This document shows, piece by piece, positions 40,679 to 51,430 of a stretch of 64,000 bases of DNA. The stretch lies in the NCBI GenBank assembly GCA_029204225.1, contig CM055095.1, positions 64,742,158-64,806,157 on the forward strand. The letters run 5' to 3'. The position numbers and the translations under genes are program-made. The DNA comes from Diphasiastrum complanatum (lineage: Eukaryota; Streptophyta; Lycopodiopsida; Lycopodiales; Lycopodiaceae). Position 1 is the first letter of the stretch. Every line of letters begins with the position of its first letter. The notes beneath the pieces were generated by a model. That model ran no database searches, was not told the origin of the DNA, and was given only the letters and a program-made list of their open reading frames with translations.

Positions 40679-42874
40679 CTACACAAGAAGATTCTCCAAA
40701 ACATGTGAGTAAAGCAAAGTGAGTCTCTTCCACTTGCTTACCTTTCTCTTAATCATCAAAGATATGAATATCTTCAGACCTGAACCTCCATCTCGATCAT
40801 GAGTGATCAATTCATAATCATAAAATCCTTTGAGTTGATGAAGAGATGTGAGATCCATGCCTTGGATCTTCCCAAGAACCAATCTTCCATTGCTCTTTCC
40901 TTCATAAGACTCCCTCTTAATGATTGCATCATAAGAAGTAGAAACCTCAAAGACATAAGAAGCCATGAAAAAAATGATTAGTACCTTCAATATAAGGATG
41001 ACTGAAGTACTCTTTTTTTTCAAACAAGAACTTCTACTCAATGATTTAGGTAATGACTCATATAATAATGATTCTTCCTCATTATCATTCACAATGACAT
41101 CATTCAAAGTACATCCTACTTTGAACTCTTCACATACTTCTCTTCTTCTTGACTTGTGACTATCTCCCTCACCAAGTCTCTTGATAGAACCATTTGATCT
41201 ACTCTCTTTATGAAGACATGTGACTCCACTTGCTGGAAAAATGACTTTCGAGTCATAACAAAAGAATGTAGAAGAACCACCTTGTCCAAGCATGCACCTA
41301 GCAACATCTTTTTCTATATCATCAATAAAATCATTAGCAACAATCTTTTCCAAGGAAGAACCTTCACCTCCATTGATGAAGTTAGCTCTTTCATTACCAT
41401 CTACAAGAAGCATATTAGATCTTGACCTAGATCTAGCATAAGGAAGCTTGTTAGACTTTGCATAAGATCCACCAATCTTATTGATGCTAAAAGGTAACTT
41501 TGGAAAGTTGAGACCAATCTCCTTTTCCATTCCATCCTTTTTGTTAGCCATAACAAAAACATCAAGCTTGAAAAGTCTACCTTGTCTATTGCCCCTAGCA
41601 ACCAAGATTTCCTCCTTTGTAATGAAACAAGCATCGCCACCAAACTTTACCATATATCCTTTCTCTATCATTTGACCAACACTTAACAAATACTTTGAAA
41701 GTGAAGGAATGTAAAGAACACCATCAAGTCTTGCTTTCCTATTAGTAGAGAGACAAATAGGAATTGAACCAATACCTCCAATCACAAAATCACCACCATT
41801 GGCCATGTGAATTGCTTTCTTGGCTCCATCATAAGTGACCAAAGAAGTAAAGAACTCCTTGTGACTAGTCATGTGTGAACTAGCTCCACTATTAATCCAC
41901 CATGAATCTTTGTCACCTTCACTTGATATTGGACTTGAAGAACACATCAAAAGAGAATCACAACCACCTAGATCCTCATCATTGGTAGTAAAGTTGATTT
42001 GCTTGCTACCTTCATCTCTTTGCTTTTTCAAATTTTCATTTGCAAAATGCCCTTTGATTCCACAAATAAAGCATTTCAACTTAGACTTATCTTTCTTTTT
42101 GCCAAAAGAGGAAGTCTCACCTTGATCTTGACCCTTTGACCACTTGCCTTTGCCTTTGCCCTTGAACTTGTCTTTGATGAACATAGCCTCCTCTTCATAA
42201 TGAGATGTCGATTTAGATCCACCTCCTCTTGATTGCAGCCTATACTCCTCATTTACCAAGATCTCTTGCAAATCCACAATACTTGGCAAAGTCTTTTAAA
42301 TAGAAAAACTTTGAACAAGATTAGCATGATCATCCAACAAGCCATTAAGTATAACTTGAACAAGTTCTACCTCCTTAATGCTTTCATCAATACATGCTAA
42401 CTCATCATTGAATGCTTTAACCCTCAAAACAAAAGCATGAGTACTCTCTTCTTTCTTTTTCAAACTTTGAAATATTTGCCGCCTAAGTGTAAGCACTCTT
42501 GATGTAGACTTGGATTCATAAAACTTCTTCAAAGCTTCCCAAGCCTCCAAAGATGATGTGCAATTACCAACTTCCTTGAGAAGCTCATTGGTAACATTCA
42601 TCTTTATCACGTGTAGAGCCCTTTTGGCCCTCTTATCATACCTCACTTGATCTTGAGGTGCTTGAGGCCTCTCCTCCACACCTGCAACAATCTCCATCAA
42701 CTCATTCATCTCCAATAAGAACTCCATCCTCACCTTACAAGTAGAATAGTTGATTGAGGTAAGACTATTATTGCTCTCCAACATAAATCCACCACTTGTA
42801 GCCATGTTGCAATGACCTGATCTTCTTCTTTCAGCCTGTTCCAATGCACAAAGCACTCTCTTGAATGTCAACAA
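40679..42874 (-). CDS. copia-like gag-protease fused to about 290 residues of unknown protein; one stop
   Basis: One minus-strand frame with a single internal TAA at 42298-42296. The likely start is the ATG near 42806 (MATSGGFMLESNNSLTSINY). Gag carries ALHVIKMNVTNELLKEVGNC. The knuckle is CFICGIKGHFANEN, with the last Cys now Asn. The protease site reads WINSGASSHMT, the catalytic Asp now Asn. After RQGRLFKLDV, where copia elements enter the gag-pre-integrase domain, the frame instead continues about 290 residues with no pol motif: a basic SYAKSNKLPYARSRSRSN region, an acidic stretch, and a hydrophobic segment VILILKVLIIFFMASYVFEV. It ends at 40679. It fits a non-autonomous derivative with replaced pol; alternatively an inversion or fusion. 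Dead as an enzyme. Confidence 0.75.
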
Positions 42875-43390
42875 ATGAACTCAAGAAGATATCACAAAGA
42901 TATGGAACCTCTCAAATCTCTTCTAGCACTTCTAACTAGAAAATCAACACATAGAATAGTGACATCTTGATCAACCTATGATTTATCCTCAATCTAATGA
43001 TTCTTGCCACTTCCTAAGATTGAAAAACACTCCAAAAAAGTTTAGTAACCTCACAAATTAGAGATCCAATCAAAATTAGGGATTTGACGAAATCACAAAA
43101 ATTGAATATCTCAAATTCTACATGCAATTTCTAAAAACTTGATATATCTTCTTGTAGCCTCCAATGAGACCTTTCTAATGCACCAGAAATCATCTAAATC
43201 CAGTAAACCAATGTGAAATTGGAATTGATCAAGTATATAACCCTATATTGAATTTTGACTTACAAAGATCAATTTTACACATGCAAAAATGCTGATTTTT
43301 GAGTAGAAATCAATCTAGCATGCTCTAGCATTGGTAACTCCTCCAAATCCTTGCTAAAGATGGCTTATCCTTTCATAACCTGAAACACAA

Positions 43391-43404
43391 GAGCTCTGAT
43401 ACCA
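43391..43404 (-). other. primer-binding site, tRNA-iMet type
   Basis: The minus strand reads TGGTATCAGAGCTC two bases beyond the LTR end at 43407. A leader of about 580 bp follows before the gag ATG. Confidence 0.88.
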
Positions 43405-43406
43405 TA

Positions 43407-43906
43407 TGAAGAATTTCAGATCATTCAAAATCCAATCCATGTCCCTGATCTTTGGTTACAATAAGGAGCAAACCAACAATCCTTCCAATGTAAAAAAATC
43501 AGCATCTACATACAAAATGAGATGCAAACTCTAAGAGATACTGATCAAACATGAACCAAAACATAAAATATGGTTTATGCCCGTACAATTACAGTACCCT
43601 ACTATATTTCACACGTGTGGAACCAAAAATAATAAAATATGAGCATTCTACATACAAGATTGCAAGATATCATCATGAGAGTGCACCAATGAGTAGTAGA
43701 ACCCAAAGAGAACCATGTATAATGATGAAATGAGAGAGAGAAGAGATAAGATGTGTCTCTCCACGAGTTACATCCTTTTATAACAGGTCCAAACCCTATT
43801 AGGCCACTTGGCTTTCCCTCCAGAATGTAAATCCTACTATTTTTGGGTCTAGTATCCAAAGTTCAAATTTGAATCTCTTTCAAACTCGACTACCAACTTT
43901 CCCACA
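43407..43906 (-). repeat. 5' LTR of the gag-PR-unknown element
   Basis: 500 bp on minus, starts TGTGGGAAAGTTGG and ends ATTCTTCA. A CACACGTGTG palindrome lies at 43610-43619. No matching 3' LTR was found on the left side, so that end of the element is undefined. Confidence 0.8.
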
Positions 43907-44016
43907 CTTTTGAAAAGTGTTTATTGAATGTATTTTAAACTAATATAACTTCAAAAAGTTTATCTCTAAGTCTAAAATGAGTTTTGGCCTCATATTGACA
44001 ATTAACCAGAATATGA
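43907..44016. other. spacer
   Basis: Probably the junction between the LTR at 43407-43906 and the gypsy gag it interrupts. Confidence 0.4.
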
Positions 44017-44420
44017 CTAAACTTGACTAAACTTGTTGAAATCTCTCACAATATTTTCGTCAACATATTCTACTTTGAGACGTTTAAAATGCTCAATGTA
44101 GTTTCGAACCGACTCTTTGCGACGCATCTTGATATGGGTGATTTGGATGAATGAGATTTGAGTCAGTTTGGATGGTTTCAAATGCTTGATGAGAGCGTCC
44201 TTGAGAGTAGTCCAAGAAGCAAGATCAGGAGCTTCAAGGTTGAGACTTTTTGGATGTTCCATAGAGTACCATCGGGAATAGTAGGAGCTTATTGGTTTTA
44301 GAGGTATCTCCATAGAAACGGCATGCATTATCAAAGTCTTGGTGGAATCTAATTGGGTCAGATTCTCCATCGTACTTTGGTGCATCGATACGTGAAATTC
44401 TGCGTTCTAGTCATGGAGGA
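44017..44420 (-). pseudogene. Ty3/gypsy gag, frameshifted
   Basis: Minus frame RISRIDAPKYDGESDPIRFH followed by FDNACRFYGDTSKTNKLLL (44420-44260), then after a frameshift LKDALIKHLKPSKLTQISFI and RRKESVRNYIEHFKRLKVE to 44017. This is the retrotransposon gag domain. It lies about 1 kb downstream of an LTR and Asp-type primer-binding site on the same strand. Confidence 0.82.
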
Positions 44421-45306
44421 GCCGGATTGGAAGATTTAGCACAATCTCGAGACATGATTCAGTATGAGGAGCATAGTAACAATACAGATGATCAGGGCAG
44501 TACTATACTTGGTCAAAAAGTAAAAAAAAGACAGTTTTCTTGCAAAATGGAGGATTTTGGGCAAAAACTGGACTTTTATGCAGTAATAGAATTCGTGGTC
44601 AGTACTAGAAATCGTGGACAGTCACATGAAGTCAACTGCAGTACTGGCGAATTCTGACAGGGAGTGCTTTCTGATTTTTTTATGTTTTTTTGGAGATTTT
44701 TTTTAGGGATAGAATTATAGAGGGTACAGAGAAATCGTGTTCACTGTGGGCGATTTTGTGGTTTGACTGGCTATTTATGATACTAAGGTTTTATTGACAA
44801 ACCAGGGAAATAGTAAAAAAGGTGATTTTTTGACAGAAAACAGGCAAAATCTTAGAGATAGAATTTGCGGAGCTGCTGAAAGACTGATCTTTGATAGATC
44901 TAGCCTCAATGAAGCCAGCGAATTCTAAGACCAAGATTTGGTTGGAAAACAATGGATTTTGACAGTATATCAGGGAGTTTTCAAAGAATTTGAGCAAGGG
45001 TAGAATTCATGGAGGTGGTAGAATGGAAGATTAGTGTTTGTTGTGGCTACAGACAGACTGTTGAATTTTGATATATTTGTTTGGTCAAAAAAATGTCACT
45101 TGGATCACTTCTTTCAAAGAAAATGCCCAAGTTGACACTTTTGTTGCTTCCCCCCGGCTTGATAGGTTGCTCCGCAGCTCGTTCAGGACCTGGAGAGAAG
45201 ACTCGTGCTGTAGTGTAAAGATAAAATTCCAGCAAGCATACACACAAACACGGACACGAAAAAAAACGAAACGAAAGGAAAGCTAGGAAGAAAAAAATCG
45301 TAAAAA
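44421..45306 (-). other. untranslated leader of gypsy element
   Basis: Between the primer-binding site at 45307 and gag. No supportable ORF. The text repeats GGATTTT(G)-like phrases. Confidence 0.5.
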
Positions 45307-45322
45307 GCAGCAACGACGCCAA
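45307..45322 (-). other. primer-binding site, tRNA-Asp-like
   Basis: Minus strand TTGGCGTCGTTGCTGC, close to the TTGGCGCCGTTGCC site of plant Tat/Athila-type gypsy elements. Confidence 0.75.
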
Positions 45323-46251
45323 TGTTGGAAGTATTTCTAGTTTGTAGTACGATGACTAGATCTATTCACGGATGTAGTATAGTGTTAGAGAGGATCGTCC
45401 ACTCTTTAGGATTCTACCAAAAGCTTTCAAACAAAAAAAATAAACAAACAAGGATGGAAGCACCAAGGCTTTCCCAATTGGTGCTCGTAACAAAAATAAC
45501 AAACTAACTGGAGTAAGGCTTACCCAACTAGCCAAGATTAACAAAAACTAGATCCTTTTTTAACACCCAAAAGGGAGATGGAAATAATAAATTGCGGCTA
45601 ACTAAGCAACTAACAAATAAAGCATGCCACAATAAACCAATGAAAAGGAGGCAAGAGGAGGCCCGAGCACTTGCCCTCAAGCTATGCACCTTTCCAAGGG
45701 AACACAAGTGAAATAGCAAGATAATCTCAAGAGAGAGCAATTTACCATAATCTCAAAAGTGTTGTGTACATGACAAATACCTCTCCTTTTATAGCAAGGA
45801 GGATCTTCCATAAGTATCCACTAACTTATGGGACTAGTTTAAAACTAGCCATTCTAGAACTTCTAACTTAGGACTTAGAGCTTTAAAAGTTTCTAACTTT
45901 GAAACTTAAGATAACTTAAGACAAATATTTCTAAGCTTAAGTTTCTTAAGTCTATGTTCTAATCCTAAGTTTCAGTTCAATTATTTTAAGCTTCTACTCA
46001 TGGACTTACAAAACACGTCATGGTAGAAGTTTATTGACAAATACTCATACGTGGACTTACAACCTCTAAAATGCTTGCACTAACTACATTGGCAATGTAA
46101 AAGAAAATTCAAGATACAACTTTTGACCGGAACAAACAAAAGTTAAAGTAAAACATACTAACTAAACATCAATTTACTAATACTAACACAAAACAATGGA
46201 AAAAACAACAAAAAATTCTCAAAAGGGACAAGTTGATGCCTAATGAACTAC
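45323..46251 (-). repeat. gypsy 5' LTR (start uncertain)
   Basis: The minus-strand end ACTTCCAACA abuts the primer-binding site. A TATA box (TATAAAA at 45793-45787, context GCTATAAAAGGAGAGG) supports an LTR promoter. The 5' end of the LTR is not defined, and part of this stretch may be leader of the second element whose primer site is at 46252-46270. Confidence 0.6.
45787..45793 (-). promoter_or_regulatory. LTR TATA box
   Basis: TATAAAA on the minus strand inside the gypsy LTR, about 460 bp before the LTR end. Confidence 0.55.
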
Positions 46252-46270
46252 TTCCTCGACGACTGCACCA
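46252..46270 (-). other. second tRNA-Asp-like primer-binding site
   Basis: Minus strand TTGGTGCAGTCGTCGAGGA matches TTGGCGCCGTTGCCGGGGA at 14 of 19 positions. Two such sites 0.95 kb apart imply two nested or tandem gypsy 5' ends. Confidence 0.55.
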
Positions 46271-46564
46271 AAATTTTATGTTACCTCTTTTTTTCGTCCA
46301 TGAATTGGATATCCTCGTTAGTAAGCTAAGAGTAAAATCTATCCATTTGTGGTGTAATAAGGGATCAATCCTACGGAGGAAGGTGTTCTAAAGGTTGGAA
46401 ACTATGCTACTATGATAGGAGAAGGATAGTTGTCACTAACTACCTCTTTCAAAGCCTATGCCACATCCTATCGGAAGATAACAAATATAATCTATCCAAA
46501 AAACTAAGATCTTCTAAACAGTAAAGATATGTTTGTTGCTAGCTAGAGCAAATTTCTTCCTTAG

Positions 46565-46720
46565 CTATGTAGGAATTTGTGCAGAGCATAAACAAACAAA
46601 GACTTTGAGGTGCCTTAGAAATGGCTTTGAAGCTGACCATGCTTCCTTGATTGTTTTGTTATTGACGACCTTGGTATAACACCAATTTTGTAGGTAATTT
46701 AATGTTGCAATAGCCTTGAA
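46565..46720 (-). pseudogene. copia integrase scrap
   Basis: Minus frame KAIATLNYLQNWCYTKVVNN followed by KTIKEAWSASKPFLRHLKVF and ending CLCSAQIPT: the end of the integrase core and start of the linker. Truncated next to the microsatellite. Confidence 0.8.
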
Positions 46721-46765
46721 GGCAAGTCTATATAATGAAGATAAATTTGATACACCCAAAAAGAG

Positions 46766-46770
<5 letters not shown>

Positions 46771-46854
<84 letters not shown>
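46771..46854. repeat. compound (GT)n(GA)n microsatellite
   Basis: About 17 GT units run into about 25 GA units. Confidence 0.97.
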
Positions 46855-46857
<3 letters not shown>

Positions 46858-46914
46858 TTGGTGGGGGGGGCAAATCTAGGTGCGAATGCAAGCATTCGTG
46901 TAACATGAAATAGG

Positions 46915-48560
46915 TAGCTAAGCAGTGGTGTACGTCACCAGAATTAATGCGCTTGACAGCTTTGTTTACTTTTCACAATTACTATGCCCAATGCCTAATT
47001 GTGTGAAATTTTGTTCTTGCCCGAATGCTCACATAGAGAATGATTTGTTCAATACATCCCCAGTAGCTTTCCATTACATAGGCCACACCTAGCACAAATC
47101 ATTGAAAATAGAAAAACAAAAAAATGAGAATAAAAACTTATTTTAATACTCCGTTTATTAAAAAGTGACACCTCATCTTATAGCAAGAATGGCTTGATAT
47201 CATAACAAAGCTAACAAGGTGATGTGAAGTATTACAAGAAGATTTCAAGATAGATTTACATGATCATTGCAATATATTTAATCTTAAAGACACATTAAAA
47301 TGAGAAAAACATCATTTCAATATAGTATATCTTAAAATAAATAAAAACCCATTCTAATGCTCAAATCTATTCCAAAGTGACACGTCATCTTTTAGATCAG
47401 CATGATAGTTTATTGCTTTCAAGAAGCAAGGAACCTAGAATGATGCTACTCTTAGTACGCCTTACTTTAACAAGGGCACACAAACCACAAACCCCATTAC
47501 ATGGAAAGCTGTTGTACCACCCAAGGCATACGCATTCAGAGAGGCTTTCAGCTAGCTCCAAACTTCATCATGAGTAGCTATATGGGGAAATGCTAGTTCA
47601 GCTAAGAAGCCTAAGAAAGTTACATAGGCAGCTAGCTCCAAACTTCATCATGAGTAGCTATATGGGGAAATGCTAGTTCAGCTAAGAAGCCTAAGAAAGT
47701 TACATGCCTATGAACGTCGTGTATCAAACACACACAAGGCTTTCTGTTGAGGTTGTTAAGATTGGATTCTGTTGTTGATGCCATTAATTATGATACATCA
47801 TCATAGTAGACTAGTCTCCAGCTAAAGTATCACTAATCTCAAGATCCATCTGGATTTTGCACATTCTTCGACTGCAACTCTCCAAAAGTCATTTACCTTT
47901 GGATACAGCATTGGATCTGCCATGCACTAATACCAGAGATTCTTACAGATTCTTGCTCAAACAAAAGAGCTAGTTTTAATTCTCGGCTTGTAATGCTTCT
48001 AGACACAGATAGATCATAGGCTAAGGCTTTGGACTGTGGTTCAACCTTTCTTAGATTTGCTGGGTTAGAAATCTGAGGAAGAATTCGAATGGTTTGGCAG
48101 TCCTGCCTTCAGTAATTTGGTAGGAATAATTTCGTACTGTAGAAAAAGGTAAAAATCTTTTATCTTAAATCCGGTTGTTCCAAAGCTAGCTGTGCTTTTC
48201 AGTTCCATATGTATGAAACAAGTCCTTCATTTGGATAGAACACATAACAAGGAAAGAGCACAGAAAGCTTACAGATTGGTCTAAAGTTCAATCAGAGGAG
48301 CGAAGTTCATTACAGGCATAACAGTTGTATTTATCTTTAGTTTCTTACATGATTTCCGGTTGATCTATGAACGACTCAGAGAAATTGTTCGACCCAACTT
48401 CTCCAGCTCAATAGATTAGTAGCAAAAAGCTCATGAAACTAAAACCAAGATTAAGCTGCAAAGAACGGTTTTCAGAATGTGGACAGCGTGCAAGATACAA
48501 TTAGCAATATATTACTATTTTGCAATAAACAGCTGTAAAAGTTGATCATTTTCGAAACCA
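46915..48560. other. no gene seen; contains an 80-bp tandem duplication
   Basis: AT-rich with only short frames. Apart from the duplication at 47551-47705, nothing can be named. Confidence 0.45.
47551..47705. repeat. perfect 75-bp tandem duplication
   Basis: GCTAGCTCCAAACTTC through AAGAAAGTTACAT occurs at 47551-47625 and 47631-47705 with no difference by eye, separated by AGGCA. Identity implies a recent event. Confidence 0.95.
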
Positions 48561-48772
48561 AGTTCTAGAAAGCGTCTTTACAAGAAAGCTTTTGTTTCTT
48601 CAACTCATAAGCTTTCTCTATTTCTAGAAGGAGAAATTCGACTGGATCACAACACGAGTCTAAACTTAGAAAAGCATAATATGTACTGGAATAGTCTGTT
48701 AAACATGTAACCGTTCTGCAACACACCCAAATTTGTATTAAATATATATATGTACTATAGCAGCTTTGAAAC

Positions 48773-49219
48773 CTAGAGTTGATCCTTCCACAAGAAGCAA
48801 CCCATGGCATACTTTCTCTTTTCACTGAGGCTGCCGATTACAGGCAGCCCATATTCCTCCAAAAGCCTGTCCAGTTTCCATTCTGGCATCACCTCGTAGT
48901 CAGATTTAGTAAATCTGGGATAGTGCAAAGGCATTTGAAATACATAAGGAACTGGGTTTTTCTCAACAGCTGAATATGGACATCTTTTCAGCTCTGGATC
49001 ATCATGATGATCCAGCTGATTACGGTGAAACACACTTACAGATGATTTTTTCAGGTATTTGTTGTCACTGCCTGCATTCATTTGCATACTCTGAATTATC
49101 CTTTCCAGAGCAGCCACTCGCTCTATGAGTTGCCGCACAAGAACGTCCGAAGAGGAAGACGTAAGAGTGGAGACCCCAAAGGCCTCATTGAAGCTGCAAA
49201 CAGATGAATCTTTCTCCAT
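48773..49219 (-). CDS. DUF7722-type plant protein, 148 aa
   Basis: A complete single-exon frame, ATG at 49219-49217 (the codon before it is GTG; a second Met reading would add one residue), TAG at 48775-48773. The N-terminal 30 residues are Ser-rich. Residues about 28-47 (VRQLIERVAALERIIQSMQM) look like a short coiled coil. The C-terminal domain reads VFQMPLHYPRFTKSDYEVMP, EWKLDRLLEEYGLPVIG and KRKYAMGCFLWKDQL, close to the plant-specific DUF7722 consensus (MPLHYPRY..DYE.MPEWKLD.LL..YGL...G....KR.FAMG.FLW). Molecular function is unknown in the family. A TATA box lies about 250 bp upstream with a pyrimidine-rich 5' UTR. Intact motifs and a proper promoter suggest a live gene. Confidence 0.82.
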   Translation of the reverse strand: MEKDSSVCSFNEAFGVSTLTSSSSDVLVRQLIERVAALERIIQSMQMNAGSDNKYLKKSSVSVFHRNQLDHHDDPELKRCPYSAVEKNPVPYVFQMPLHYPRFTKSDYEVMPEWKLDRLLEEYGLPVIGSLSEKRKYAMGCFLWKDQL

Positions 49220-49466
49220 CACATATTATGCATAAACAAACTAATTTGATGATCCAGTTTCCTTCCGATTCTTCTACTTATTATCTATCAGTGAAGAAGT
49301 CAAGCCAAACATAAGAAGAGTGAGAGCAGCTGGCAGTAGAAAGCTTTGCTAGTCGGAGAGCAGTATATGAAGTAGCGTCTGGCGAGCGAAAGAGAAAGAT
49401 GGAAAGACAGAAGGAAAGAAGAATAAAGATGAAAAGACTGAAAAATAAGGAGGGTGGTTGGGGGAA

Positions 49467-49472
49467 TTTATA
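49467..49472 (-). promoter_or_regulatory. TATA box of the DUF7722-type gene
   Basis: TATAAA on the minus strand (context CTCTTATAAATTCC), 248 bp upstream of the ATG. A CT-rich stretch (about 49440-49385) follows, where transcription would start. Confidence 0.6.
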
Positions 49473-49665
49473 AGAGGAGAGAAGCTCTGCGACAATCCAA
49501 CATCCCGGATGCACGTCTATTTTACATCTTGGACGCTCCTATGATGCTATAGGTAGCTATAACCTAGGCTTACCCAGGTCGCATCAATGAGTTGCTAATG
49601 CACGCCATAAATGTTATGGTGTTAAGCCTGGGAAGTAACATAATACTAACTAATAAAGAGGGTTA

Positions 49666-50740
49666 ACATTATTAGGAGGGCTGGCAAACTACCGTATACG
49701 GTGTTAAATTGTATTTAAACTACGCACTGCGCACCCTCGACGGGCTACGGCCGTATTTATGTGTTTTTGTTCATGTAGTCTCGGAGACGAAAACATTTGA
49801 GACAACAAGCTACAGATGTTCTCGAATCAGAATCTCCAATCACCTATTTTCTTCTCGAAGTGAGGATTGGATAATATTAATCTGAGGAGAGGTGTCATAA
49901 TTGCAGTCAGCGAGATGCAATTGACACGAATTCCGTATTTGGAAAGCTCGGAAGCAGATGACCTTGTAAGCACCACCAAATGCTAAACCACCCGGAATGC
50001 TCGATGTGCTAGAATGCTCAATGTGCTGGCTATGCATATGATGCAGCCTCTTCGTTGAGGTTTCATCACACGAGCCGCATGCTTGATTCTAAGAGCTACT
50101 TGGTACACATTATTCCTGAACATCTCATGCATAGCTGCAAGATTCAGATCGAAATGCCTGTGTCTGTTCCCATCGACTTAGGCATTAGAATTCCTGCGTT
50201 CGTGTACATGATATCGAGCTGGCCATAGACGGATACGGCCAAGCCCACAGATTCAGAAACATCCTCTTCTTTTGATACATCACGATGAATGAAATGGGCA
50301 TTGGGGCGCCCCAGGTCTTTGGCTAGTTTGGTGCCGGCTTCATATTGAATGTCGGCAATAATAATTCGGGCGCTGTGAGCTATGACGTATCTAACAGTTG
50401 CTTCCCCAATGCCACTTGTTGTTCCAGTTATGATTGCAACCTATTCTTGAAGTCTGTAAACAGAACATAATCAGAACCCACAGCTTACAAGCTCTCTCTC
50501 ATGTTAACAAAGCCATACCAATCTAGCAACGATAATGTAAAAGATGTTGAAGTATGAGGATCTGTTTATATTAGTTTGTATAATTTTTGAAATGTACTGT
50601 ATTTTTGTACGATAAAAGATGTGTCGTATAATCATGTACAAAAATTTATGTTCTGTTTTTGTATACGCTGGGGGGTGCTCATTCTGGCTTATTACAGGGC
50701 CTGTTTTTAATACATAATTTGCCAGCCCTGCTAATAACGT
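49666..50740. mobile_element. TIR-bounded segment (hAT-like ends) carrying a dehydrogenase pseudogene
   Basis: The left end reads ACATTATTAGGAGGGCTGGC (from 49666) continuing AAACTA. The right end, complemented from 50740, reads ACGTTATTAGCAGGGCTGGC continuing AAATTA. That is about 26 bp of inverted repeat with three mismatches. The CAGGGCTGGCAAA core is like hAT termini, but 8-bp direct target duplications are not evident next to it, so superfamily and exact ends are uncertain. It encodes no transposase and encloses a short-chain dehydrogenase fragment, as Pack-type elements do. Confidence 0.55.
49840..50456 (-). pseudogene. short-chain dehydrogenase/reductase pseudogene (ABA2-like)
   Basis: Minus frames show the Rossmann motif VAIITGTTSGIGEATVRYVI, then DVSKEEDVSESVGLAVSVYG, the NAG motif (YTNAGILMPKS), and after frameshifts FDLNLAAMHEMFRNNVYQVA, LRIKHAARVMKPQRRGCIIC and ELSKYGIRVNCISLTAIMTP. 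This is the NAD(P)-dependent SDR fold of the plant xanthoxin/secoisolariciresinol dehydrogenase group. A TAG precedes VAIITG, there are at least two frameshifts, and the catalytic Tyr-x3-Lys region is deleted or scrambled, so it is non-functional. The lack of introns is not informative on its own. Confidence 0.85.
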
Positions 50741-51430
50741 GAGGGATAATAATTTATAGTTAATGGAATGAATGCTTCCATCAAAGGTAGGACTAACATA
50801 TTCAGACAGTTGTTGGTTGTAACAATAAGGATTCCGTTGAGCAGTGACTTTCTACCATTCAATGGTATGGTTTGTAGATAAGTGCTCCATAGCAAGTGCG
50901 TGATCCATCATTTTGCGTAACTACATAAATCTAGCGGCATGATAGGATTTGGAAAGATTTGGTTGAAGCACATTTTTGATAGGTGTCTGAAGAGAATTTA
51001 AATAGTAGTCCAAACATTTTTTATACTCAAATTTTGTCTTTGGAACCAATGCCGAAAATTGTTGATTGAATTGATGTACAGATCCAGTTTGCTTGAGTGA
51101 TTCAAATGATTTCAAGAAGATTCTTGTAAAACTATCAATGCAAGCAATTTTGAATTTACTCCAAAGCTTCCTGATTGGATGTGCTTGAGTATCCCACCAT
51201 GCTCCCTTGAAAGCACAATGAAGCAAAATAGATTTTATCCTCTTTAGAATAATGACGATGACGAAAATAGACTTTAAATTTAGTCAACCAATAATCAATG
51301 TTAGAATACAAAGAGTCCCAAGGCAATTGATGAATATTTGGCAAGACTTACGAGAAAATTGTTCAAAAAATTCAAAGAAAAGATCCCAAGGCAATTTTCA
51401 GAGGACAGTATGTTCAGATGATCGAGAGCC
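50741..51430 (-). pseudogene. Ty3/gypsy gag relic
   Basis: Minus frames DYWLTKFKVYFRHRHYSKED, KIYFASLCFQGSM (51290-51190), LWSKFKIACIDSFTRIFL, FESLKQTGSVHQFNQQFSAL and YYLNSLQTPIKNVLQPN: the gag domain with its SV.(E/Q)F...F motif. Frameshift near 51160. No LTR or pol found nearby. Confidence 0.8.

Noticed and set aside
49281-49514. 77-codon minus ORF upstream of the DUF7722-type gene
   Set aside because: It covers the TATA box and pyrimidine-rich 5' UTR. Its Phe/Leu/Ser content reflects CT-rich DNA.
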